Translations under genes and position numbers: made by a program
In this document: positions 1 to 6,511 of the stretch, in pieces
How the letters are laid out: each line of letters begins with the position of its first letter
Numbering within the stretch: position 1 is the stretch's first letter
Source of the DNA: an uncultured Oscillospiraceae bacterium
GTDB taxonomy: Bacteria; Bacillota; Clostridia; Oscillospirales; Acutalibacteraceae
Direction of reading: 5' to 3'
DNA: 6,511 nucleotides
Assembly (NCBI GenBank): GCA_902490145.1
Contig: CABUCT010000075.1
Span: 1-6,511, forward strand
The notes under the pieces: generated by a model
The model's database searches: none
Seen by the model: the letters and a program-made list of their open reading frames with translations, nothing else
Told to the model about the DNA's origin: nothing

Positions 1-1968
1 CTAATCAATGGCTCAAGAGCGGTTTTCGGTCCGGAAAAAGCAGTGTACTATTCCGAAGCTGACGGTGTAAGATTTAAAACCACCGTAACTATTCCGGAAT
101 GTAAAATGCAAAAACTTATTTCGGTAGAAGTTATGTCAAAAAGTGAAAAACAGATTGACCTTGCTTTTTCAACCCTCCCAACATTGTTTTTTGACCGCAG
201 ATGCAAAGACAAAATTTTGTTTGAGTGCGTTGGCAAAAATCTTGTTTTCAAAAATCCTTTCAATAATGTTTGCAGCGGATATATGGGTATATCATGTTCT
301 GAAAAGATTGATAATTACTATTTTGACTTATCAGATTTTCTATGCGGAAGATGGAAATTTAACGATAAAAATGTTAAAAGCGAACTATGCGGAACCTTAA
401 TTTTTTCAACTGTTCTTAAACCTGATAAAATGTCAAAGGTGACCTTTTCCATTGCCTTTGACAAGGAAAAGGACAGACTTATGAAAGTTCTTGAGGATTT
501 TGAAATTCAAAAGCCCAAAAAGCGTAAAAATTCAATAATGATAAATACACCCGACGTCTCGCTCAATCTAATGTTTAACACCTGGCTTCCCCACCAATTT
601 GAAACAGTTAGAATAAATGCCAGAACAGCCTTTTATCAATCATCGGGTGCATACGGATTCCGAGATCAGCTTCAGGACTGCTGTGCACTTCTTCTGCTTG
701 ATCCCGAAAGAGTAAAAGAACACATTTTGCTCTGCTGTGAACGTCAATTTGAACAGGGTGATGTGCTTCACTGGTGGCACGAATTCGACAATCGTTTTTG
801 CGGAATCCGTACACGGTGCAGCGACGATATGCTTTGGCTTGCATACACGGTATGTGAATATATTGAAAAAACTTCAGATTACGATATACTGGATATTAGA
901 GCTCCGTTTTTAAAGAGCGAAGAACTTGCCAAAGATGAAGCAAGCAGATATTTTACACCTGAATTTTCAGAAAATACAGAAAGTGTATTTGAACACTGCA
1001 AGCGTGCCATAAACCGTGTGAAATTTTCTGAAAAAGGACTGCCGTTTATAGGAGACGGAGATTGGAATGACGGCTTTTCTAAAATAGGTGTTGAAGGACA
1101 TGGCGAAAGCGTTTGGCTTGCAGAATTCTTTATTATCGTTGCCGAAAAATTTGCTTCGGTCTGTGCTTACAAATCAGACGCTGAAAGTGCCAGAATGCTT
1201 TATAACAAAGCAAATGAGCTGAGAAAAATACTGGATGAAAAATGCTTTGAAAAAGGAAGATATCTGAGAGCATTTTTTGACAACGGTCTGCCTGTTGGTT
1301 CAGAAAACTCTGAAGAAAATAAGCTTGATCTTCTTCCTCAGGCATTTGCGGTACTATGCAGAATGCCCAACAAAGAACGCGTTCACGAAGCTCTTGATCT
1401 TGCTGTAGAGCGGCTTGTGGATTACGAACATGGAGTTATAAGACTTTTTGACCCTCCATTTGATAAGGTGGACGCAGGATATATAAGAGCCTATCCCGGC
1501 GGGATAAGGGAAAACGGCGGTCAATATACTCACGGTGCAGTCTGGCTCATATCTGCTTTGCTTAAAGCCGGTCGAACAGACGAAGGATACAAGCTTCTTA
1601 AAATGATAAATCCTGCATACCGTTCGGCTGATTTTAACCTGTCAAAATTCTATATGACCGAACCATATTCTGTTGCGGCCGATATATATTTCCATGAAGG
1701 TCAGAAAGGTCGCGGAGGCTGGACTCATTATACAGGGGCTGCCGCATGGCTTTACAGGATAATTTTATCCGACCTGCTAGGTATAAATGTTCGTAACGGT
1801 AAGGTATCTTTTTCACCGTGCATTCCTAGTGAATGGAATGGATTTTCAGCAAATCTGGAGCTATTTGACACAAAAATAAACATTCAGGTAATACGCAGCG
1901 GGAATCCAACCGAACCATTTGAAATACCGCTTGATTCAAAAGAACATTCAGTGCATGCAGAAATATAA
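1..1968 (+). CDS. GH94 phosphorylase-like C-terminal module of an NdvB-type (cyclic beta-1,2-glucan synthase / oligoglucan phosphorylase) protein, 5' truncated
   Basis: The frame is open from the first base with no stop, so the gene starts upstream; the GTG at 43 is an internal Val codon with no ribosome site. About 655 residues are visible. The first ~150 look like the beta-sandwich that precedes a GH94 catalytic barrel. The (alpha/alpha)6 barrel follows, with GAYGFRDQLQD (646-678), the RQFEQGDVLHWWHE stretch (742-783), and GDGDWNDG (1051-1074), whose second DWND Asp (codon 1069) matches the general acid of cellobiose and chitobiose phosphorylases. ENGGQYTH (1510-1533) and GRGGWTHYTG (1711-1737) fit the phosphate-contacting His and Thr regions. 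These motifs resemble the C-terminal module of NdvB-type cyclic beta-1,2-glucan synthases and 1,2-beta-oligoglucan phosphorylases more than cellobiose phosphorylase. The reaction would be reversible phosphorolysis of a beta-glucan, releasing glucose 1-phosphate. Whether a GT84 synthase and cyclisation domain lie upstream, or this is a stand-alone phosphorylase, cannot be decided here. Sure of GH94; substrate is inference. Confidence 0.88.
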   Translation, partial: LINGSRAVFGPEKAVYYSEADGVRFKTTVTIPECKMQKLISVEVMSKSEKQIDLAFSTLPTLFFDRRCKDKILFECVGKNLVFKNPFNNVCSGYMGISCSEKIDNYYFDLSDFLCGRWKFNDKNVKSELCGTLIFSTVLKPDKMSKVTFSIAFDKEKDRLMKVLEDFEIQKPKKRKNSIMINTPDVSLNLMFNTWLPHQFETVRINARTAFYQSSGAYGFRDQLQDCCALLLLDPERVKEHILLCCERQFEQGDVLHWWHEFDNRFCGIRTRCSDDMLWLAYTVCEYIEKTSDYDILDIRAPFLKSEELAKDEASRYFTPEFSENTESVFEHCKRAINRVKFSEKGLPFIGDGDWNDGFSKIGVEGHGESVWLAEFFIIVAEKFASVCAYKSDAESARMLYNKANELRKILDEKCFEKGRYLRAFFDNGLPVGSENSEENKLDLLPQAFAVLCRMPNKERVHEALDLAVERLVDYEHGVIRLFDPPFDKVDAGYIRAYPGGIRENGGQYTHGAVWLISALLKAGRTDEGYKLLKMINPAYRSADFNLSKFYMTEPYSVAADIYFHEGQKGRGGWTHYTGAAAWLYRIILSDLLGINVRNGKVSFSPCIPSEWNGFSANLELFDTKINIQVIRSGNPTEPFEIPLDSKEHSVHAEI

Positions 1969-1979
1969 TTTATTCTGAA

Positions 1980-1995
1980 AAAAGCAACGGCTTTT
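1980..1995 (+). terminator. weak hairpin after the GH94 gene, possible terminator
   Basis: Eleven bases after the GH94 stop, AAAAGC (1980-1985) and GCTTTT (1990-1995) form a perfect 6-bp stem around an AACG loop. Only two pairs are G-C and no clean T run follows, since the four T's belong to the stem itself. It would be a poor intrinsic terminator, but it sits in the expected place between the GH94 stop and the next promoter. Confidence 0.35.
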
Positions 1996-1999
1996 GCTC

Positions 2000-2028
2000 T
2001 TGCATTATGGTAGTTATTGGGGTATAAT
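2000..2028 (+). promoter_or_regulatory. sigma-A-type promoter of the ymfF-ymfH-lgt-folD unit
   Basis: A perfect -10 box TATAAT lies at 2023-2028. Exactly 17 bases upstream is TTGCAT (2000-2005), which keeps the TTG of the -35 consensus but matches only three of six positions. Transcription would start near 2035, giving a leader of about 26 bases before the ATG at 2061, too short for a riboswitch. It is the only good promoter seen in the gap and implies the unit is not solely dependent on read-through from the GH94 gene. Confidence 0.65.
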
Positions 2029-2048
2029 ACTAACTAATATTTACGCTT

Positions 2049-2053
2049 GGAGG
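2049..2053 (+). promoter_or_regulatory. ribosome binding site that sets the ymfF start
   Basis: GGAGG at 2049-2053 is one base before an in-frame ATG at 2055, too close to serve it, and seven bases before a second in-frame ATG at 2061, which is the optimal distance. The start is therefore placed at 2061, shortening the longest reading frame by two residues. Confidence 0.8.
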
Positions 2054-2060
2054 TATGTTT

Positions 2061-3344
2061 ATGGAATTCTCAAATATTAAAGTGCCGCTGGGCGAAGGGC
2101 TTTACGGTATAAATATTTCCACTAAAAAATTTAAGACGGTAAGGAGCTCTTTGAGCTTTATTTGCCCGCTTAATAAAAAAAGTGCTGCATGTTCGGCACT
2201 TCTTGCAAAACTTCTTTGCCGTTCAACCAAAAAATATCCGACTCCTTCCTTGCTCCGTTCCCGTCTCAATTTTCTTTACGGTGCGGATCTGTCGGTTTCA
2301 ACCTCACGTATCGGTGATAATATGCTCCTGTCTTTCTCGATCACATCTCTTTGCGACAAGTATGCTCTTTCGAGAGAAAAGCTTTCTGAACTGTCATCAC
2401 AACTTTTGAAAGATATAGTTTTTGATCCGAATGTGAAAGACAAAGCATTTCTCAGTGAAGATTTTGCGGTTGAAAAAAGAATCGTAATTGAAGAAATTGA
2501 GAGTCTTATAAATGAAAAAAGACGTTATGCTATTACTAAAATGCTTGAGAAAATGTGCTGGGATGAGCCGTTCGGTATAATCTGCGACACTGAAACTGTT
2601 GAAAGCATCTCACCCTCTGAGCTTTATGATTTCTGGGAAAATATGCTCAGAACTTCTGAGGCAGTTGTCATGACCGTTGGAGAAAACGACCCCGATCCGG
2701 TATTCCAAATGTTTAAAGATGCCTTTTCTTTGTTTAAAAGAAATCCTTTAAAAATATATCCTAATTTTAAAAGGATCGAACCGGAAAAAGTTAAAAATAT
2801 TACTGAAGAAATGTCTATAACTCAAGGTAAACTTGTTTTGGGGTTTAGATGTGATGCTTCTTCACTAACCGAAAATATCGCTCCGCTTCGCGTTATGACC
2901 GATATTTTCGGCGGTGCTCCTTACTCCAAACTTTTCACAGTTGTACGTGAAAAGATGAGCCTTTGCTATTATTGTGCTGCAAGGCTTTACTCCGTGAAAG
3001 GTATCATTTGTGTCGACAGCGGAATCGAAATGAATAATTTCGAAAGTGCAAAAAACGGGATTCTTGAACAACTTGAACTTATGAAATCCGGTGATTTTAC
3101 CGATGATATAATAACGGCTTCAAAGGTCGGACTTTCTGACTCCATAAGAAGTGTGGAAGATTCAATGGGCGGAATTGAAGCTTGGTATCTCGCCCGAATT
3201 TTCGATAAAGAAACCGTCTCGCCCTCTCAGTTCATCGAAAGAATCAATACAGTTACCCGTGATGATATAATAAAAGCTGCAAACGGGACTTTGCTTGACA
3301 CAATCTATCTTCTTAAAGGAAACGGCGGTGATTTGAGTGAATAA
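2061..3344 (+). CDS. ymfF: M16 peptidase-like protein without zinc site, YmfF type
   Basis: This 427-residue cytoplasmic protein of the M16 (pitrilysin/insulinase) superfamily resembles the non-catalytic member of the Bacillus YmfF/YmfH pair, annotated as associated with 5-aminopentanol modification of elongation factor P. There is no signal peptide. The N-terminal M16 fold (about 1-170) lacks HxxEH; the usual position is filled by a stretch running through KKYPTPSLLRSRLNFLYGAD. The C-terminal M16 domain starts near VESISPSELYDFW (residue 180) and keeps the REKMSLCYY motif, with Arg296 and Tyr303 spaced as in the substrate-binding R/Y pair of M16B enzymes. This is the expected complement to the downstream subunit, which has zinc ligands but no R/Y pair. 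First gene of the four-gene unit; its end overlaps the next gene by 8 bases. Family assignment is strong. The EF-P link is known only for Bacillus relatives, and a role in peptide or protein processing is equally possible. Confidence 0.88.
   Translation: MEFSNIKVPLGEGLYGINISTKKFKTVRSSLSFICPLNKKSAACSALLAKLLCRSTKKYPTPSLLRSRLNFLYGADLSVSTSRIGDNMLLSFSITSLCDKYALSREKLSELSSQLLKDIVFDPNVKDKAFLSEDFAVEKRIVIEEIESLINEKRRYAITKMLEKMCWDEPFGIICDTETVESISPSELYDFWENMLRTSEAVVMTVGENDPDPVFQMFKDAFSLFKRNPLKIYPNFKRIEPEKVKNITEEMSITQGKLVLGFRCDASSLTENIAPLRVMTDIFGGAPYSKLFTVVREKMSLCYYCAARLYSVKGIICVDSGIEMNNFESAKNGILEQLELMKSGDFTDDIITASKVGLSDSIRSVEDSMGGIEAWYLARIFDKETVSPSQFIERINTVTRDDIIKAANGTLLDTIYLLKGNGGDLSE
3324..3331 (+). 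promoter_or_regulatory. ribosome binding site inside the end of ymfF supporting the GTG start of ymfH
   Basis: GGCGGTGA differs from the ideal GGAGGTGA by one base and ends five bases before the GTG at 3337. An in-frame TGA at 3334-3336 lies directly before that GTG, so no earlier start is possible. Confidence 0.6.
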
Positions 3345-4632
3345 AACAGTTTATACAAACGATAAAATCGGCGAAGAATACACTGTTGCAACCCACAAAA
3401 GCGGACTTAAAATCTACGTTTGTGAAAAAAAAGATTTCAGGGGGGCTTATGCTGTTTTCGGAACAAAATACGGCTCAATAGACAACGTATTTCGTATTAA
3501 AGGAGAAAAAGAGTTCACTGAAGTTCCGGAGGGCATTGCCCACTATCTCGAACACAAGCTTTTTGAAAGTGAGGACGGAGATGCCTTTTCAAGATATGCC
3601 AAAACAGGTGCTTCGGCAAATGCATACACATCTTTTGATCGAACCTGTTATTTGTTTTCCTGTACTGATAGATTTGAGGAATCATTTGAGATTCTTTTGG
3701 ACTTTGTGCAGCATCCATACTTCACCGAAGAAACGGTTCGCAAAGAACAAGGTATCATCGGTCAGGAAATCAGCATGTATGATGATTCACCTTCATGGGT
3801 GCTGCTTCTTAACCTCTTCTCAATAATTTATAAAAACAATCCGGTAAGGATTAATATTGCCGGTACAGCTGAAACCATTGCAAAAATCAATGCCGATTTG
3901 CTTTATAAATGCTATGACACGTTTTATAATTTGAACAATATGTTTATTGTAGTTTCGGGGAATGTAGACACCGATAATATACTTGATATTGCTGACCGTA
4001 TGCTGCGTGACGTCGAACCAAAGGAAATCGAAGAAAAATCTTATGATGAGCCAAGTGAAATCATGGCACCCTATATTTCTCAGAAAATGCAGATTTCAAT
4101 TCCTCAGTTTGCTTTGGGATTCAAACAAGACTGCGAAGGATATAAATCAGTAAAAGAACGTATAGAAACTGAAATGCTCCTTGAGATCCTTACCGGTTCA
4201 CAATCTGAATTCTATAACCGTCTCACAAATGAGGGGCTTATAAACAAAGAATTTTCTTCGTCATATTTTGAAGGCAGAAATTTTGCCTGTATCCTCTTCA
4301 GCGGGGAAAGCAAAGATCCGAATAAGGTTTGTGACAGCATTAAAGAAGAAATAAAAAAAGCCATACAAAGCGGAATCAATAATGAAAGCTATGAGCTTGT
4401 AAAAAAGCAGTTTTACGGCAACTATATTATGAGTTTTAATAACGTGGAAAATATCGGAGATATTCTTACAAACTGTGCCTGTGCAGACACCGGTCTTTTC
4501 GACGAAGCAAAAATTTTTGAAAAGATGACAATAAACGATCTTAATAACCGTCTCAAAGAATCCTTCGACCTGAATAGATGTGCCGTTTCGGTCATAAATC
4601 CTATTTCGGAAGGAGAGACTAAAAATGAGTGA
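3337..4632 (+). CDS. ymfH: zinc-dependent M16 peptidase, YmfH type
   Basis: This 431-residue protein is the catalytic partner of the preceding gene. The inverted zinc motif HYLEH covers residues 69-73 (His69 and His73 as ligands, Glu72 as general base) in the context EGIAHYLEHKLFE. Glu137 and Glu144 in VRKEQGIIGQEI keep the seven-residue spacing of the conserved M16 pair, Glu144 being the likely third ligand. A second M16 domain begins near residue 175. At the R/Y position it reads LTNEGLIN (296-303), with Asn298 where Arg would be, so it probably relies on the YmfF-like subunit for substrate binding. No signal peptide or membrane segment: expected in the cytoplasm. The start is GTG, overlapping ymfF by 8 bases, and its end overlaps lgt by 8 bases (ATGAGTGA), so coupling is likely on both sides. 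In Bacillus the pair is annotated with EF-P modification; AlbE/AlbF-like peptide maturation is the alternative, but no precursor peptide is in view. Confidence 0.9.
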   Translation: MNKTVYTNDKIGEEYTVATHKSGLKIYVCEKKDFRGAYAVFGTKYGSIDNVFRIKGEKEFTEVPEGIAHYLEHKLFESEDGDAFSRYAKTGASANAYTSFDRTCYLFSCTDRFEESFEILLDFVQHPYFTEETVRKEQGIIGQEISMYDDSPSWVLLLNLFSIIYKNNPVRINIAGTAETIAKINADLLYKCYDTFYNLNNMFIVVSGNVDTDNILDIADRMLRDVEPKEIEEKSYDEPSEIMAPYISQKMQISIPQFALGFKQDCEGYKSVKERIETEMLLEILTGSQSEFYNRLTNEGLINKEFSSSYFEGRNFACILFSGESKDPNKVCDSIKEEIKKAIQSGINNESYELVKKQFYGNYIMSFNNVENIGDILTNCACADTGLFDEAKIFEKMTINDLNNRLKESFDLNRCAVSVINPISEGETKNE

Positions 4633-5512
4633 TTATTTTATAGTCAAAATATTCGGTCTTGAAATAGGAATTAATCGGGTCGCCTTTCAGATCGGCAGCT
4701 TTTCGGTTTATTGGTATGGAATTATAATAGCCGCAGGATTTCTTGCCGCTCTGATATATGCATTTCGACGAGCAGCAGATTTCAAGATAAAAACCGATCC
4801 TATGATTGATGTGGTTTTGGCGGGAGGGGTCGGTTCTGTCATCTGTGCCAGGGCGTATTACGTTCTCACAAGTCTTGATCAATACTCCAACTTCAAAGAG
4901 GTCATAAATATCCACGACGGAGGTATCGCAATTTACGGTGCAGTAATCGGGGCTTTTTTGTTCGGCGGTATTATGTGCAAAATTCGAAAAATAAATATTC
5001 TTTCAATGTTTGATCTTGCTTCTATCGGATTTCTCATTGGCCAGGCAGTCGGTCGTTGGGGGAATTTTATCAATCAAGAGGCTTTTGGCAGAAATACCAC
5101 TCTTCCTTGGGGAATGTACAGCAGCATTACTGAAAAATATCTCAGCAATGCTTCTGTACAAGCTGATTTAATTTCACAGGGTGTTACAAATATTGATCCT
5201 ACAGCTCCGGTTCACCCCTGTTTTCTTTATGAATCTATATGGTGTTTAATTGGATTTGTTTTGCTTCATTTTCTCAGCAAGCACAGGAAATTTAACGGGG
5301 AAACTCTTTTGCAGTACATAGTATGGTACGGATTCGGAAGGTTCTTTATTGAGGGACTTCGAACCGACAGCCTTATGATAGGCAATTTCAAAATTTCTCA
5401 AATCGTGGCAGCAATATGCGTTGTTTTTGGAATTGCGGCCATATTGATTATGCATATTCGCATTAACAAAAAAGAAAAATTCTCGATTTCAGAGAAGACA
5501 TTGGAGGAATAA
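4625..5512 (+). CDS. lgt: prolipoprotein diacylglyceryl transferase Lgt
   Basis: Lgt transfers diacylglycerol from phosphatidylglycerol to the lipobox cysteine of prolipoproteins, the first step of lipoprotein maturation, in the cytoplasmic membrane. The 295-residue length is normal. The signature GRWGNFINQEAFG spans 143-155 and holds Arg144, Asn147 and Glu152 (E. coli Arg143, Asn146, Glu151). HPCFLYE (197-203) and YGFGRFFIEGLR (235-246) follow, with Tyr235, Arg239 and Glu243 at E. coli numbering. Hydrophobic segments lie near 21-47, 60-82, 100-118, 125-142, 201-217 and 258-280, and the tail is lysine-rich as expected for a cytoplasmic end. In GGIAIYGAVIG, Tyr104 stands where E. coli has His103. 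AGGAG at 4611-4615, nine bases before the ATG, supports the start, and the ATG overlaps the ymfH stop. folD follows after 2 bases. Confidence 0.97.
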   Translation: MSDYFIVKIFGLEIGINRVAFQIGSFSVYWYGIIIAAGFLAALIYAFRRAADFKIKTDPMIDVVLAGGVGSVICARAYYVLTSLDQYSNFKEVINIHDGGIAIYGAVIGAFLFGGIMCKIRKINILSMFDLASIGFLIGQAVGRWGNFINQEAFGRNTTLPWGMYSSITEKYLSNASVQADLISQGVTNIDPTAPVHPCFLYESIWCLIGFVLLHFLSKHRKFNGETLLQYIVWYGFGRFFIEGLRTDSLMIGNFKISQIVAAICVVFGIAAILIMHIRINKKEKFSISEKTLEE

Positions 5513-5514
5513 GT

Positions 5515-6372
5515 ATGGCAACAATTATTGATGGGAAAGCAATCTCTGCCATTGTTAAGCAAGAGGTTGCAGAAGAAATAAATACACTCAAAGAGCAAGG
5601 CATTTCTGCCACTCTTGCGGTAGTAATTGTCGGAAATGATCCCGCATCAAGAGTATATGTTAACAACAAGAAAAAGGCTTGTGAGCTTTGCGGCATAAAT
5701 TCAAAGGAATACGCTCTTGATGAAACCACTACTCAGGATGAACTTCTGTCTCTTGTTAATAAACTTAATTCATCTGATGAAGTAAACGGAATATTGGTTC
5801 AGCTTCCTCTTCCAAAACAGATAGATGAAACCGCCATTATTAATGCCATAAATCCTGAAAAAGATGTCGACGCATTTCACCCGTCAAATGTGGGAAGAAT
5901 TATGATCGGGAATCACGCATTTCTTCCCTGCACCCCCGCAGGCGTAATGGAGCTTCTTAAAAAAAGCGGAGTTGACCCATCTGGCAAAGACTGTGTTATC
6001 ATCGGAAGAAGTAATATAGTGGGAAAACCCATGTCGATGTTAATGCTCGGTGCTAACGCTACTGTAACAATCTGTCATTCAAAAACAACTGATTTAAAAG
6101 ATAAATGCAGAAATGCCGATATTATTATCGCAGCAGTAGGGAAGAAAAATTTTGTAACGGCCGATATGGTAAAAGAAAACGCAGTGGTTATAGACGTCGG
6201 CATAAATCGGGATCAAAACGGAAAGCTTTGCGGAGATGTGGACTTTGAACACGTAAAGGAAAAAGCTTCTTTCATCACTCCGGTGCCCGGAGGAGTGGGT
6301 CCGATGACCATTGCAATGCTCATGAAAAATACTCTTATGGCTGTTAAAATTCAATCTGGTAAAAAAATTTAA
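5515..6372 (+). CDS. folD: bifunctional methylene-THF dehydrogenase / methenyl-THF cyclohydrolase FolD
   Basis: FolD interconverts 5,10-methylene-, 5,10-methenyl- and 10-formyl-tetrahydrofolate using NADP(H), feeding purine and formyl-Met synthesis in the cytoplasm. The full-length 285-residue protein carries the N-terminal catalytic domain with GNDPASRVYVNNKKKA (40-55), in which Tyr48 and Lys52 match E. coli Tyr50/Lys54. GILVQLPLP (92-100) contains Gln96, and KDVDAFHP (116-123) contains Asp119. The Rossmann domain has the nucleotide-binding IGRSNIVGKP (162-171), and the second signature PGGVGPMT lies at 258-265. GGAGG at 5503-5507, inside the end of lgt and seven bases before the ATG, fixes the start. 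It is the last gene of the unit. No convincing terminator follows, so some transcripts may run into the tRNA gene. No other folate gene is in view. Confidence 0.98.
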   Translation: MATIIDGKAISAIVKQEVAEEINTLKEQGISATLAVVIVGNDPASRVYVNNKKKACELCGINSKEYALDETTTQDELLSLVNKLNSSDEVNGILVQLPLPKQIDETAIINAINPEKDVDAFHPSNVGRIMIGNHAFLPCTPAGVMELLKKSGVDPSGKDCVIIGRSNIVGKPMSMLMLGANATVTICHSKTTDLKDKCRNADIIIAAVGKKNFVTADMVKENAVVIDVGINRDQNGKLCGDVDFEHVKEKASFITPVPGGVGPMTIAMLMKNTLMAVKIQSGKKI

Positions 6373-6390
6373 AAAATCGTTAAATTGTAC

Positions 6391-6419
6391 TTGACAAAAC
6401 CTGCAGCTTATAATATAAT
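6391..6419 (+). promoter_or_regulatory. consensus sigma-A promoter of tRNA-Gly
   Basis: TTGACA at 6391-6396 and TATAAT at 6414-6419 are both perfect matches to the vegetative consensus and are separated by exactly 17 bases. Transcription should start near 6426, about 13 bases before the mature tRNA, which is typical of strong stable-RNA promoters. A second TATAAT at 6409-6414 shares one base with the first but would have only a 12-base spacer, so it is probably not the working box. Confidence 0.88.
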
Positions 6420-6438
6420 AATGTGCGTTGCGAAACAT

Positions 6439-6509
6439 GCGGGTGTAGTTCAATGGTAGAACACCAGCCTTCCAAGCTGGATACGTGGGTTCGATTCCCA
6501 TCACCCGCT
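6439..6509 (+). tRNA. tRNA-Gly (anticodon TCC)
   Basis: A complete 71-base cloverleaf can be drawn. The acceptor stem GCGGGTG/CACCCGC has 7 perfect pairs. The D stem is GTTC/GAAC with loop AATGGTA. The anticodon stem CCAGC/GCTGG encloses loop CTTCCAA, with anticodon TCC at 6471-6473. The variable loop is ATAC, and the T stem GTGGG/CCCAT closes loop TTCGATT. The discriminator is T6509. The next two bases are CT, so the 3' CCA is not encoded and must be added by nucleotidyltransferase. It reads GGA (and by wobble other GGN) codons. The window ends at 6511, so further tRNA genes in the same transcript cannot be excluded. Confidence 0.97.
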
Positions 6510-6511
6510 CT

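Noticed and set aside
43..45. GTG at 43 as the start of the GH94 gene.
   Set aside because: The frame is open back to base 1 and the upstream residues continue the sandwich-domain sequence. No Shine-Dalgarno is present, so this is an internal Val codon of a truncated gene.
608..844. Reverse-strand frame of 78 residues within the GH94 gene.
   Set aside because: It is a shadow frame lying on the most conserved part of GH94, with no recognisable domain or start signal. The same holds for the other short antisense and out-of-frame openings at 48-263, 143-400, 1133-1345, 1634-1816, 2182-2409, 2865-3071, 3515-3718, 3536-3826, 4619-4915, 5246-5455, 5398-5598 and 5463-5729.
1969..2060. Riboswitch, T-box or operator in the gap before ymfF.
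   Set aside because: The predicted leader is about 26 bases and the gap holds only the weak hairpin, promoter boxes and ribosome site. No conserved RNA motif or palindromic operator is seen.
6368..6385. A/T-only inverted repeat TTTAA...TTAAA after folD as a terminator.
   Set aside because: The stem has five A-T pairs only and no following T run, so it is too weak to call.
6409..6414. First TATAAT as the -10 box for the tRNA.
   Set aside because: It is only 12 bases from TTGACA, whereas the overlapping TATAAT at 6414-6419 has the ideal 17-base spacing.
6094..6504. A 136-residue reverse-strand reading frame starting MMGIEPTYPAWKAGVLPL.
   Set aside because: Its N-terminus is the antisense translation of the tRNA-Gly gene, a familiar spurious product in databases, and the rest is antisense to folD. 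There is no ribosome site or family signal.
1..6511. Insertion sequences, CRISPR arrays, prophage or defence genes.
   Set aside because: No direct repeat-spacer pattern, transposase-like frame, terminal inverted repeats or defence-type domains were seen. All the coding space is explained by the five + strand genes.

Overview
The window is an AT-rich, almost fully coding stretch in which every gene lies on the + strand. Gene content points to a Gram-positive of the Firmicutes, most likely a gut- or rumen-type member of the class Clostridia (Oscillospirales-like). The grounds are a paired set of YmfF/YmfH-type M16 proteins, strong GGAGG ribosome sites, a consensus sigma-A promoter before a tRNA that lacks an encoded CCA end, and an NdvB-type GH94 protein of the kind seen in Clostridia. 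The taxonomic call is inference from these features, not from a database match.

Layout. Positions 1-1968 hold the 3' part of a large carbohydrate-active gene whose beginning lies outside the window: the C-terminal GH94 phosphorylase-like module of the cyclic beta-1,2-glucan synthase / 1,2-beta-oligoglucan phosphorylase group. A 92-base gap (1969-2060) carries a weak hairpin and a good sigma-A-type promoter. It opens a tight four-gene unit: ymfF-like (2061-3344), ymfH-like (3337-4632), lgt (4625-5512) and folD (5515-6372). The first two junctions each overlap by 8 bases and the third has a 2-base gap, so the four are very probably co-transcribed and partly translationally coupled. A 66-base gap then holds a perfect TTGACA-N17-TATAAT promoter, followed by tRNA-Gly(TCC) at 6439-6509. 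The window ends two bases after the tRNA.

How the genes fit together. The two M16 proteins look like the halves of one heterodimeric metallopeptidase: the second has the zinc site (HYLEH plus distal Glu) and the first has the Arg/Tyr pair but no zinc site. Relatives in Bacillus are annotated as associated with elongation factor P modification. lgt (lipoprotein lipidation) and folD (one-carbon folate metabolism) are housekeeping genes. Their co-transcription with the peptidase pair is the only contextual hint here and does not prove a shared pathway.

I found no mobile element, CRISPR array, phage gene, riboswitch or clearly undescribed system. The region reads as ordinary chromosomal backbone, with a few points worth checking listed in the findings.
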